A stretch of DNA of 7,080 nt from Streptomyces novaecaesareae. Its GTDB lineage: Bacteria > Actinomycetota > Actinomycetes > Streptomycetales > Streptomycetaceae. Under the pieces are notes generated by a model. It made no database searches, was not told the origin of the DNA, and saw only the letters and a program-made list of their open reading frames with translations. The stretch is from positions 1 through 7,080 of the forward strand of contig NZ_JNWQ01000153.1 in NCBI RefSeq assembly GCF_000716875.1. The letters run 5' to 3'. How positions within the stretch are numbered: position 1 is the stretch's first letter; each line of letters begins with the position of its first letter. The position numbers and the translations under genes were made by a program. Shown in pieces: positions 1 to 6,250 of the stretch.

Positions 1-798
1 GGGTGGGGGTGTGAGGGGGAGGCGGATGAGGGTGCCGGCGGCGAGTTGGTCGTGGACGGCGAAGTCGGGGAGGAGGGCGAGGCCGAGGCCCTGTTCGGCG
101 CAGGCGCGGGTGACGGGGACGCCGCCGGTGCGGACGCGGTCGACGTGGTGGCCGAGGAGGCGTTCGCCGGCCAGGTGGAAGGAGCAGGCGGGGGTGTTCA
201 CCAGGAGGCGTTGGCCGCCGAGGTCCTCGCGGGTGAGGGTGGTGGCGCGGGCGAGCGGGTGGGTGGGGGCGGCGACCAGGGCGAGCGGGACGTCCTGCAG
301 GTCGACGTGGTCGAGCGGGGCGGGCGGCAGGTAGAAGCCGAGTTCGCCGAGCGGGCCGGCGGTGTCGAGGATGAGCGCCGCCTCCAGGGCCCCGGCCGCG
401 ACGCCGCCGAGCAGGCCGTCCCGGGCGGTGTCGGTGTGCAGGGATATCTCCAGGTCGGGCCGCCGTTCGGTGAGGCGGGCGAGGACGGTGGGCACGTGGG
501 TGGCGGCGATGGCCTCCAGGGCGCCCAGGCGCAGCCGGGCGCGGTCGGCGACGACCTCGCGCCGGGCCTGTTCGGCCTGGTCGAGCAGCCGCCGGGACCA
601 CGGCAGCAGCCGTTCGCCGGCCGGGGTGAGGGCCATGCCGCGCGGGGGCCGGTCGAACAGTTCGGTGCCGAGGCCGCGTTCGAGGGCGCGGATCTGCTCG
701 GAGACGGAGGACGGGGCGAGTCCGAGTGCCACGGCCGCGGCGGTGACGGTGCGGTGGGCGACGACGGCCTCGAAGACGCGCAACTGACGTAGTTCCAC
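1..798 (-). CDS. LysR-family transcriptional regulator (3' end cut by window edge)
   Basis: DNA-binding LysR-type regulator; 266 residues are visible and the frame is still open at the left edge, so roughly the last 30 residues are missing compared with the usual ~300. The protein starts VELRQLRVFEAVVAHRTVT, the standard N-terminal winged helix-turn-helix of the family. The recognition region LAPSSVSEQIRALERGLG lies at about residues 27-44 and is followed by LFDRPPRGMALTPAGERLLP. From about residue 90 the sequence fits a periplasmic-binding-protein-like effector domain, including the late segment EQGLGLALLPDFAV. GTG at 798 is chosen because it gives the canonical N-terminus and is preceded by a GGGGG Shine-Dalgarno stretch at 804-808, five bases away. 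It is divergent from the ABM gene at 1063, so that gene is the likely target; this is inferred from layout. The effector is unknown. The family call is firm. Confidence 0.93.
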   Translation of the reverse strand, partial: MELRQLRVFEAVVAHRTVTAAAVALGLAPSSVSEQIRALERGLGTELFDRPPRGMALTPAGERLLPWSRRLLDQAEQARREVVADRARLRLGALEAIAATHVPTVLARLTERRPDLEISLHTDTARDGLLGGVAAGALEAALILDTAGPLGELGFYLPPAPLDHVDLQDVPLALVAAPTHPLARATTLTREDLGGQRLLVNTPACSFHLAGERLLGHHVDRVRTGGVPVTRACAEQGLGLALLPDFAVHDQLAAGTLIRLPLTPPP

Positions 799-806
799 TG
801 GTTCCC

Positions 807-815
807 CCGAACGCC
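807..815. promoter_or_regulatory. Isolated third half-site at the LysR ribosome binding site
   Basis: CCGAACGCC at 807-815 is an exact copy of the outer nine bases of the right arm of the 870-892 palindrome (884-892). Read on the minus strand, it abuts and partly overlaps the GGGGG ribosome binding stretch (804-808) of the LysR gene. LysR regulators often contact a strong palindromic site plus a weaker, less symmetric one, so this could be an autoregulatory contact. A nine-base match in GC-rich DNA could also be chance. Confidence 0.4.
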
Positions 816-869
816 CTGGCTCCCGGTGCTGCGGGACAGCGTACGGGTGCGGACGGGGCCTCGTACCGG

Positions 870-892
870 GGCGTTCGGAAATTCCGAACGCC
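870..892. promoter_or_regulatory. Perfect 23-bp palindrome, candidate LysR operator
   Basis: The arm GGCGTTCGGAA (870-880) and its exact complement TTCCGAACGCC (882-892) flank one central A. The core contains a T-N11-A pattern (875 and 887), the consensus of LysR-type regulator sites. It lies 71 bp upstream of the LysR start and 170 bp upstream of the ABM start, in the divergent gap. Binding by the adjacent regulator is inferred from symmetry and position. Confidence 0.72.
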
Positions 893-896
893 GGAT

Positions 897-926
897 CGGG
901 CAACGGCGCCCGGACGGGCAACGGCG
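897..926. repeat. 12-bp direct repeat in the divergent promoter region
   Basis: CGGGCAACGGCG occurs at 897-908 and again at 915-926, an 18-bp period. It lies just beside the palindrome, on the ABM side. Tandem half-sites are a common arrangement for regulators, but no protein can be assigned from sequence alone. Confidence 0.5.
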
Positions 927-988
927 GTGGGGCGGGGCCGGGGGTGCAGCAGAGTGGGCGGCTGATCCACCGAGTTGGAGAACCTCTG

Positions 989-1030
989 ATGACTGGTTCT
1001 GCCCCACCCCCGCCGACCACCCGTCTATAG
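989..1030 (+). CDS. Possible 13-codon leader peptide upstream of the ABM gene
   Basis: ATG at 989 is preceded by GGAG (977-980) at an eight-base spacing. It opens a short frame encoding MTGSAPPPPTTRL and stops at TAG 1028-1030, 32 bp before the ABM start codon. It contains four consecutive proline codons and ends with the uncommon codon CTA. Runs of proline slow ribosomes, so an attenuation role can be imagined. It could equally be a chance short ORF or the remnant of another gene start. No terminator/antiterminator pair is obvious between it and the ABM gene. Confidence 0.3.
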   Translation: MTGSAPPPPTTRL

Positions 1031-1062
1031 CATGATCGTCTCAATATCATTTGGAGATCCAC

Positions 1063-1368
1063 ATGCCCGTTGTCATTGCCACGCTCAAGACCAAGCCCGG
1101 CCGACGCGACGAGGTCTTGGCCGCCTTCGAGCAGCACACCCCGGCCATACACGCCGAGGCAGGCTGTGAGCTCTACGCCGTCCACGCCGGCCCCGACCGC
1201 ATCACCGTGGTCGAGAAGTGGGCCGATCAGGCCGCCCTCGACGCCCACAGCACCGGCGCCCCGCTGGCCGCCCTCGGTCCGGTGCTGGTCGCCGCCCTCG
1301 CCGAGCCCGCCGACGTCGCCGTCCTGGACGCCTTCCCGGCCGGCGACCCGGCCAAGGGCCTCATCTGA
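1063..1368 (+). CDS. Putative quinol monooxygenase, ABM-domain protein
   Basis: Small cytoplasmic protein of 101 residues with the dimeric ferredoxin-like alpha/beta-barrel fold of the antibiotic biosynthesis monooxygenase (ABM, YgiN-like) family. Supporting pattern: a strand MPVVIATLKTKPGRRDEVLA, a helix, then CELYAVHAGPDRITVVEKWADQAALDAHSTG, in which the VVEKW..xxALxxH core is typical. Members act on quinones or polyketide-like aromatics, or serve as small stress proteins. The substrate here cannot be read. ATG at 1063 is preferred over an in-frame TTG at 1051, because GGAG at 1053-1056 sits six bases before the ATG and overlaps the TTG itself. It is probably controlled by the divergent LysR regulator. 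A perfect palindrome follows 11 bases after the stop. The family is fairly certain, the activity is not. Confidence 0.88.
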   Translation: MPVVIATLKTKPGRRDEVLAAFEQHTPAIHAEAGCELYAVHAGPDRITVVEKWADQAALDAHSTGAPLAALGPVLVAALAEPADVAVLDAFPAGDPAKGLI

Positions 1369-1379
1369 CGGTGCGAGCT

Positions 1380-1409
1380 CCCCGCGCGCCCCGGCCGGGG
1401 CGCGCGGGG
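1380..1409. terminator. Perfect 30-bp palindrome, probable bidirectional terminator
   Basis: The 15-base arm CCCCGCGCGCCCCGG at 1380-1394 is followed directly by its exact complement at 1395-1409, giving a very stable all-G/C hairpin. It lies between two convergent genes, the ABM gene ending at 1368 and the Nudix gene ending at 1464. There is no T-run on either side, which is common for actinobacterial terminators. The terminator role is inferred from position and stability. Confidence 0.75.
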
Positions 1410-1463
1410 CCATGCGAGGGGAGCGCCGTGTTCCAGGTGGAGCCGACTGGACGAGCCACCGGA

Positions 1464-1898
1464 TCAGGGTGCGAGCAACTTGCGGACCGCATCGCTGACC
1501 TCGGGCAGCTCGCTGATGAGTGCCCACTGGTGGGCGTCGTGTTCGGTCAGGACGATGGGCTCGGTCTTCTGCACGGCAGTGGAGAAGTTGAACTGCCGGG
1601 TGATGCCACCGCGGCTGTTGGGGTAGTCGAAATGTCCGAGGTAGCCGTGAACCGTGCTGATGGTCAGGCCGGTTTCCTCGGCCGTCTCACGGCGGAGGGC
1701 TTCGAGGAGGGTCTCCCCAGCCTCGACCTTGCCGGAAGGGATTTCCCACAGGCCGCCCATGAAGTCCTCCGGCTTGCGGCGCAGGAGCAGGACCCGGCCG
1801 TCGTGTTCGATCACGGCGGCGGCTACGAACTTGGCGATGCCGGCGGCTTCGGCGTCGGCCGCCAGGCCGGCCACGAGCTCGGGGGAGACAACGGTCAC
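1464..1898 (-). CDS. Nudix hydrolase (MutT-like)
   Basis: 144-residue Nudix pyrophosphohydrolase, which cleaves a nucleoside diphosphate linked to another group X. The full Nudix box Gx5Ex7REUxEExGU is present: G56, E62, then R70-E71 and E74-E75-x-G77. It is preceded by FMGGLWEIPSGKVEAGE, the usual entry to the box. The N-terminal half IAKFVAAAVIEHDGRVLLLRR is the standard opening strand pair. Length is normal. Substrate class (damaged dNTP, ADP-ribose, sugar nucleotide) cannot be decided. The start is GTG 1898, whose GTGA overlaps the aminotransferase stop (1895-1897); AAGGAG at 1904-1909, inside the upstream gene, is five bases away. It is the last gene of the minus-strand operon, so it may clean up or release an intermediate of the dehydrogenase/aminotransferase pathway. 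That link is inference. Confidence 0.95.
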   Translation of the reverse strand: MTVVSPELVAGLAADAEAAGIAKFVAAAVIEHDGRVLLLRRKPEDFMGGLWEIPSGKVEAGETLLEALRRETAEETGLTISTVHGYLGHFDYPNSRGGITRQFNFSTAVQKTEPIVLTEHDAHQWALISELPEVSDAVRKLLAP

Positions 1899-3148
1899 AG
1901 CAGCTCCTTGTGATGGTCGCTGATCTTGATGGCCGCGCGGACGTACTGCTCGGCCAGTTCGAGATCCTGCTCACGATGCCAGACCGGGAGCTTGATCGTG
2001 TGGGCGTGGGCGTGCTCGGCCACGGGGAAGTCTCCGGTCCTGTACCGGCGGTGGGAGTGCGGGTGGCCCGGGAACAGCGATGCGGGGTGCTGGTACAGAG
2101 CCAGTTGGTTCATCGGACACGTGGAGCCGGGCCGGTCGAACTCGGTGGCGCCTTCGGCGATCAGCGCCTGATGGAAGCGTTCGATCGGCAGCCCGCCGAG
2201 CTCGTCGGGTCGGTAGGTGAGCGTCAACCCATACCAGGACGGGATCACCCCGGTGGGCATCTCGGTGACCTCCAGGCCGGGAATCCGGGCCAACTGTCCG
2301 GTGAGGTATCGGGCGATCTCAGCCCGACCGCCGAGGTACCCGTCGAGCCGGGCGAGCTGGTCCTGGGCGATGGCGGCGGCGAGCGGGTGGATCCGGAGCT
2401 TGAGGCCGGCGCCGGTGACCGCGTACCGCGCGAGCGGATGGCCTTGCGGGATCTCGGTCTTGGCTCGTTTGTTGTAATGCGCGAGCGTGATGACCCGGTG
2501 GTAGATGTCGTCGTCGTCCGTGAGGACGAATCCGCCCTCTCCGCCGGACAGCGGCTTGGGCCCATTGAGGGAGAAAGCAGAGGCCAGGCCGAAGGTGCCG
2601 ACCTTCTGCCCGGCGATGCTGGCGCCGTGAGCGTGCGAGCCGTCCTCCAGCACCACTAGGTCATGGGTGTTCGCTGCAGAGACGAGGGCGGGCATGTCGG
2701 CGGGCTTGCCCCACAGGTGGGTGACCATGACCGCTCGTGTGCGTGGGGTGATCAGCTCCTCGACCCGGTTCGGGTCGATGTTGCCGTCCGGCAGAGTCTC
2801 GCAGAGCACCGGCACCGCGCGGAGGTGGAACAGCGGGGATGCGGTGGCGTGGAAGGTCCAGGCCGGGACGATGACCTCGGCACCGGGCTCGATCCTTGAG
2901 GCCCAGTAGGTAGCGTGCAGGGCGGCGGTGCCGGAGCTGGTGGTGACCGCGTGCCGGACGCCGAAGTAGTCCTGCAAGCCGTCCTCCAGCTCGGCGACGA
3001 TGCCGGACCGGTCAGGGACGGAGATCGCCTCCTCCAGCTGGGCGGCGACCTTGGCGCGGGTGGTGTCATCGATCGGTGGCCAGGTGAAGTGCGGGCCTGG
3101 CGCGGCGACTTCGGGCTTGCCGCCCAGCAGAGCGAGGGTGGAGGTCAC
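1895..3148 (-). CDS. DegT/DnrJ/EryC1/StrS family PLP-dependent aminotransferase
   Basis: Cytoplasmic PLP aminotransferase of 417 residues, the normal size for this sugar/cyclitol aminotransferase family. These enzymes usually take the amino group from glutamate or glutamine and place it on a keto-sugar or keto-cyclitol. Visible motifs are SSGTAAL at 71-77 (phosphate pocket), THLWGKPADM at 143-152, LEDGSHAHGAS at 167-177 with D169 for the PLP ring nitrogen, and FSLNGPKPLSGGEGGF with K198 as the likely Schiff-base lysine. The segment NGPKPLSGGEGG resembles the inosose-aminotransferase side of the family more than the dTDP-sugar side, but this is a weak judgement from memory. GTG 3148 is the start: AAGGGA (3154-3159) lies five bases upstream, and everything farther upstream in frame is antisense-like sequence from the dehydrogenase gene. 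Its GTGA overlaps the dehydrogenase stop, and its own stop overlaps the Nudix start. Substrate unknown. Confidence 0.95.
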   Translation of the reverse strand: MTSTLALLGGKPEVAAPGPHFTWPPIDDTTRAKVAAQLEEAISVPDRSGIVAELEDGLQDYFGVRHAVTTSSGTAALHATYWASRIEPGAEVIVPAWTFHATASPLFHLRAVPVLCETLPDGNIDPNRVEELITPRTRAVMVTHLWGKPADMPALVSAANTHDLVVLEDGSHAHGASIAGQKVGTFGLASAFSLNGPKPLSGGEGGFVLTDDDDIYHRVITLAHYNKRAKTEIPQGHPLARYAVTGAGLKLRIHPLAAAIAQDQLARLDGYLGGRAEIARYLTGQLARIPGLEVTEMPTGVIPSWYGLTLTYRPDELGGLPIERFHQALIAEGATEFDRPGSTCPMNQLALYQHPASLFPGHPHSHRRYRTGDFPVAEHAHAHTIKLPVWHREQDLELAEQYVRAAIKISDHHKELL

Positions 3149-4137
3149 AGCATTCCCTTCGGGTCGATGTAGCTCCGTGCCGACTTGGACTCGTAGCAGG
3201 AGGTGATGAAGGCGGCATGGGCGAGGTGCTGTTCGGGGCCGGAGGTGTTGGGGCGCTCGCCGTCCAGGACCCGGCAGAAGTAGTCGATCTGAGTGGTGGC
3301 CGCGCTCGCGGGGGCGTGCGGCCGGGTCAGTTCCTCCACGACTGTGCCGTCCAGGGCCAGCCGCTGCACCTGCCCCTTCATCAGCAGGACCGAGCCGCGG
3401 GTACCGACGATGCGCAGCCTCTCGGTCTTCGGGGCCATCCAGCGCGACAGCAGCACCGAGCCGTAGAGTCCGGTCTCGTAGCCGAGTTGGATGACGGCGG
3501 TGTCCTCGGCGTCGTAGCCGGCCCCGGGCACAGCGCTCGCGGAGAAGTCGGCCATGACTCGATTCGGGAGCCCGAAGTACCACAGCAGGAGGTCGACGAG
3601 GTGGTACCCCATGTCGATGATGCAGCCACCCCCGGCCTGTCGGACCTCCCCACGCCAACCGGCTCCTGGGTCGTCGGTATGGAAGGTGTACTGGGCGTCC
3701 AGCAGGAACGGGGTGCCGATCTGGTCGAGGAACTGCACCACCGAGGTGTAGATCGGGTTGAACCTCCGTTGGAGGGTGACCATCAGCTCCACCTGTCCCG
3801 CCTGGCAGATCGCGGCGAGCTCTCGGGCCTCGGCGAGAGTGGTGGCGAACGGCTTCTCCTTCATCACGTGCACGCCCCGGGCAGCGCACTCCTCGACCAC
3901 GGCCCGGCCGGCGCGGTGTGGAACCGCGACGATGACGAAGTCCGGGGCCACGGCGTCCAGTAGGTCGGCGGTCCGGGCGAACGCGGGCACCCGGAGCGAT
4001 TCCTGCTGTTCGTGCAGGGTCGTGGGGTTGCTGTCGCAGACCGCGACGAGTTCAGCCCGGTGGGAGCCGAGCAGGCCGGGCAGGTGATCTCCGAGGGCCT
4101 GGTGCCCGAGGCCGATGACGGCAGCACGACGCTTCAT
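3145..4137 (-). CDS. Gfo/Idh/MocA family NAD(P)-dependent dehydrogenase
   Basis: 330-residue cytoplasmic oxidoreductase that oxidises or reduces a sugar or cyclitol hydroxyl with NAD(P). It opens MKRRAAVIGLGHQALGDHL, with the nucleotide-binding GxG at residues 9-11. The family signature EKP is at 93-95 (VMKEKPFATT). The catalytic block GGGCIIDMGYHLVDLLLWYFG spans about 168-188, with D174, H178 and D181 at the expected positions. Length is typical. ATG 4137 is chosen over ATG 4143 because GGAG (4145-4148) is seven bases from the former and one base from the latter. It lies 85 bp after the HATPase gene and overlaps the aminotransferase start by GTGA. Paired with that aminotransferase it most simply supplies a ketone for transamination, as in the NtdC/NtdA kanosamine route or the inositol dehydrogenase/inosose aminotransferase pairs of aminocyclitol pathways. 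That is inference; the substrate is unknown. Confidence 0.94.
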   Translation of the reverse strand: MKRRAAVIGLGHQALGDHLPGLLGSHRAELVAVCDSNPTTLHEQQESLRVPAFARTADLLDAVAPDFVIVAVPHRAGRAVVEECAARGVHVMKEKPFATTLAEARELAAICQAGQVELMVTLQRRFNPIYTSVVQFLDQIGTPFLLDAQYTFHTDDPGAGWRGEVRQAGGGCIIDMGYHLVDLLLWYFGLPNRVMADFSASAVPGAGYDAEDTAVIQLGYETGLYGSVLLSRWMAPKTERLRIVGTRGSVLLMKGQVQRLALDGTVVEELTRPHAPASAATTQIDYFCRVLDGERPNTSGPEQHLAHAAFITSCYESKSARSYIDPKGML

Positions 4138-4200
4138 GGGCATACTCCTTTCGCTTCGTGAAGGAACTCGGTCGATGTGAGTCGAGTAGTGACGGACTGG

Positions 4201-4220
4201 GCCTCTTTCGGGGCCGAGGC
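4201..4220. other. Short inverted repeat between HATPase and dehydrogenase genes
   Basis: GCCTC (4201-4205) and GAGGC (4216-4220) can pair around a ten-base loop that itself contains a GGCC pairing with the left arm region. It lies two bases beyond the HATPase stop, inside the 85-bp gap before the dehydrogenase gene. It may attenuate readthrough or separate the two transcripts, but it is weak. No convincing promoter was found in this gap. Confidence 0.25.
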
Positions 4221-4222
4221 GG

Positions 4223-4636
4223 TCAGTTGACGCGGAGGTCGGCGTGCACGGTCTTGCCGTAGCTGTCCGGGGTTGCACCCCAGCGTCCGGCCGTGAGTTT
4301 GTGGACCAGGCCCAGGCCACGGTGGCACTCCTCGCCGTCCCCGGCGTGAAGAAGAACGGGCAGTGCGCGGGAGCCATCACGGACCGAGATGCGGATCGTC
4401 TGGGCAGTGATCCTGCCGATCTTGACGACCATGAACGTCGCGCAGCCGGTCTTGCATGCGTTGCTGACCAACTCGGTGACGATCAACTGGGCGTCGTCCA
4501 CGAGGTTGTCGAGGCCCCAGTCCTGAAGCTTGCGTCGAACCAACCTCCGGGCCGCGCTGGCTGACTCGGGCTGGTATTTCAGGGCGGCTGTGGCCGGGCC
4601 GCCGATTCTGGTGGGCGACGGGGCGATGGAGGTCAC
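4223..4636 (-). CDS. SpoIIAB/RsbW-like ATP-binding protein (HATPase_c, possible anti-sigma factor)
   Basis: 137-residue protein with a single GHKL ATPase domain of the short kind abundant in Streptomyces. The N box is ELVSNA with E55 and N59. The first ATP-lid motif is ISVRDGSRALP with D87. The second glycine motif is HRGLGLV at 105-111. The D-x-G-x-G motif is relaxed to DGSRA, as in many actinobacterial members, and the usual NAVRHG is NACKTG here. Relatives include anti-sigma factors and serine kinases, but most short forms have no known partner. GTG 4636 is chosen because AGGAGGA (4641-4647) is four bases upstream. The frame runs upstream to an ATG at 4747, but that extension looks non-coding. 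It is divergent from the XRE regulator gene and heads the metabolic operon, so it is more likely regulatory than enzymatic. Confidence 0.87.
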   Translation of the reverse strand: MTSIAPSPTRIGGPATAALKYQPESASAARRLVRRKLQDWGLDNLVDDAQLIVTELVSNACKTGCATFMVVKIGRITAQTIRISVRDGSRALPVLLHAGDGEECHRGLGLVHKLTAGRWGATPDSYGKTVHADLRVN

Positions 4637-4941
4637 GGAGTCCTCCTGCTTGAACGAGGGACTGCGGGCAGGATGCAGCCGGGGTTGGTGGTGTTGGAAA
4701 CGTGACGGAGATGACGCATCCCCGGCGCGGTGGTCATTCGGGCGCACACGGGCACCACCGACCAGCGCCGGCGGTCAGCCAGCGTCTGCTTCCCAGCGGA
4801 CTGATGGATAGTCAATAACGCTTCTGCGGCTGGGGTGAGGTCAGACCGGAGGACACATCGCCGGACACTTCGGGGGTAAGTTGTATCTCCTGCCATCGGC
4901 CAGGGTTGGTGACCTAGCCTGGATTCGTGGGGGTGTAGACG
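4637..4941. other. Divergent intergenic region, no confident gene
   Basis: This 305-bp stretch separates the minus-strand operon from the XRE gene and should hold promoters for both. I could not place a convincing -35/-10 pair on either strand. It contains GGACAC twice (4851-4856, 4863-4868) and a relatively AT-rich patch around 4804-4820. A minus-strand open frame crosses it, with an ATG at about 4896, and ends in TGA (4633-4635) inside the HATPase GTGA start. Its composition (many R, S, T, P), a TTA codon and the lack of a well-placed ribosome binding site make it doubtful as a gene. Confidence 0.5.
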
Positions 4942-5314
4942 ATGCCCGAATACACAGCGAATGGGACGTTCGTTACTGCGCGGATCAATCGTGGCTGGCG
5001 TACTCAAGAGGACTTCGCCGCGGCATACGACGCCACCGCAGCAGCGATGGGATCAAAGGCCAGAATCTCGGTGCGTCAGGTCAGGCGCTGGGAGTCGGGT
5101 CAGACCACGTGGCCCAACCGGGACGCACGCCGGGTGCTCACCGGAATGTTCGGTGTGCCCCTCGAACGGCTCGGCTTCGTCCCTCCCCTCAGCCATTCGG
5201 TGCGGCTCGGGCTGCCTGCTGACACCAAGCCGGACCTGGAGGACGCCATGTTCCGCCGAACCTTCATGGGCGGTCTGCTTGCCGTGCCGTTGCTGGACCT
5301 CGCGGCCTTGGCCA

Positions 5315-5345
5315 CCTCACCGCCGCTGCCCGCAACGCCCACCGA
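5315..5345 (+). other. Probable position of the one-base frameshift in the XRE gene
   Basis: Coding sense moves from the frame starting at positions 3n+1 to the frame at 3n somewhere here. Inserting a single base in the run around 5341-5344 (for example a C, giving ACC CGA TTC) joins ATPT directly to RFSDHELV. Both frames are free of stops around this point, so the exact base is not fixed by the sequence. Confidence 0.65.
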
Positions 5346-6184
5346 TTCAGCGACCACGAACTCGTCGGCCATCTCCGTGCTGCTCTGGACGAGACCGCGC
5401 GGATGGATCTGCGGATGGGGTCGCATCGGGCGATGCCCGCGGCACTGGGAATTCTGTCCGCTATCAGTACTACTGCTCGCGACGCCGATCCGGCGATCCG
5501 ACGTGAGCTTCTTGTCCTCGGTGCCAGGGCGGCGGAGTTCACGGCGTGGCTGCACCACGATGCGGGTGCTCCTGACCAGGTCGTTGCCTATTGGCACAAC
5601 CAGGCCAAGGAATGGGCGACATTCACCGGGGACGAGGCCATGCACGCTTACGTGCTCATGCGGCAAGCCCAGGTCCTCGGGCGCAGCGATCCGGTGCGCA
5701 TGCTCGACCTTGCCAGGGCCGCTGCCAGTGGGCCGTGGAAGCTGCCTCCCCGAGCACGCGCCGAAGCGCTACAGCAGGAGGCACGGGGTATGGCGATGAC
5801 GGGAGCGCGCCCCGATGAGATCGCGCGAGTTCTGGATCAGGCGCACGCTGCGCTCGATAGGGCCGACCCGCCGGCAGGGCCTCCGTCGTGCACGGGGCCG
5901 CTCGGCGACGGATACACGCGGAAGCGTCTTCTCGTGCAGGCGGCGATCCGGCTACGGGAAGCCGGGCGTCCCCTTGAGGCTGCCTCGGCGTTCCAGGCGC
6001 AGCTCACCACCGAGGCGTTCGCTCCCCGCGATCGCGCCCACTACAGCGCGTTCTGGGCTGGTGCTCTTGCCGATTTGGGGGAACCGGACGAAGCTGCTGC
6101 AGTTGCCCTTGAAGCGCTGCATATTGCTGCAGATGTTCGCTCCCGGCAAGCCCTTGGCGCACTCCAAGGTGCCGCAAGGACGTT

Positions 6185-6219
6185 GTTCCCGTACCGGCTG
6201 CGACCGCAGGTACGGGAAC
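6185..6219. terminator. Strong inverted repeat inside the XRE 3' end, likely hydrolase terminator
   Basis: GTTCCCGTACC (6185-6195) and its exact complement GGTACGGGAAC (6209-6219) flank a 13-base spacer. TGC/GCA (6199-6201 with 6206-6208) can extend the stem around the loop GACC. It codes for part of FPYRLRPQVREL in the XRE gene and lies 31 bases beyond the stop of the convergent hydrolase gene, where a terminator for that gene would be expected. There is no T-run. The function is inferred. Confidence 0.55.
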
Positions 6220-6250
6220 TCCGTGAGCGCCTCATGATGTTGGCGGCTGG

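Noticed and set aside
46..792. 248-residue plus-strand open frame opposite the LysR gene
   Set aside because: Low-complexity G/A/E-rich sequence typical of antisense frames in high-GC DNA; the minus strand gives clear LysR sequence throughout.
1910..2659. 249-residue plus-strand open frame opposite the aminotransferase
   Set aside because: Mirror frame of a well-supported gene, with no recognisable domain.
3149..3889. Long N-terminal extension of the aminotransferase frame (total 664 residues)
   Set aside because: This part is an off-frame reading of the dehydrogenase gene, rich in R, P and G with no family pattern. A good ribosome site and the GTGA overlap place the start at 3148.
4138..4380. 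Upstream extension of the dehydrogenase frame
   Set aside because: It overlaps the HATPase gene out of frame, and ATG 4137 has a well-spaced GGAG and begins directly with the Rossmann strand.
4633..5007. 124-residue minus-strand frame across the XRE/HATPase gap
   Set aside because: No ribosome site at its ATGs, a TTA codon, an R/S/T/P-rich tail and overlap with the XRE start. Kept only as a weak finding because of its GTGA junction.
5248..5310. Tat-like or membrane signal from RRTFMGGLLAVPLLDLAAL in the XRE protein
   Set aside because: It lies internally, after a DNA-binding domain, and this segment is common in the linker of such regulators; the hydrophobic stretch is short.
5315..5345. 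Programmed -1 ribosomal frameshift in the XRE gene
   Set aside because: No X XXY YYZ slippery heptamer is seen near the joint, and the two frames do not look like a regulated fusion; a one-base deletion or sequence error is simpler.
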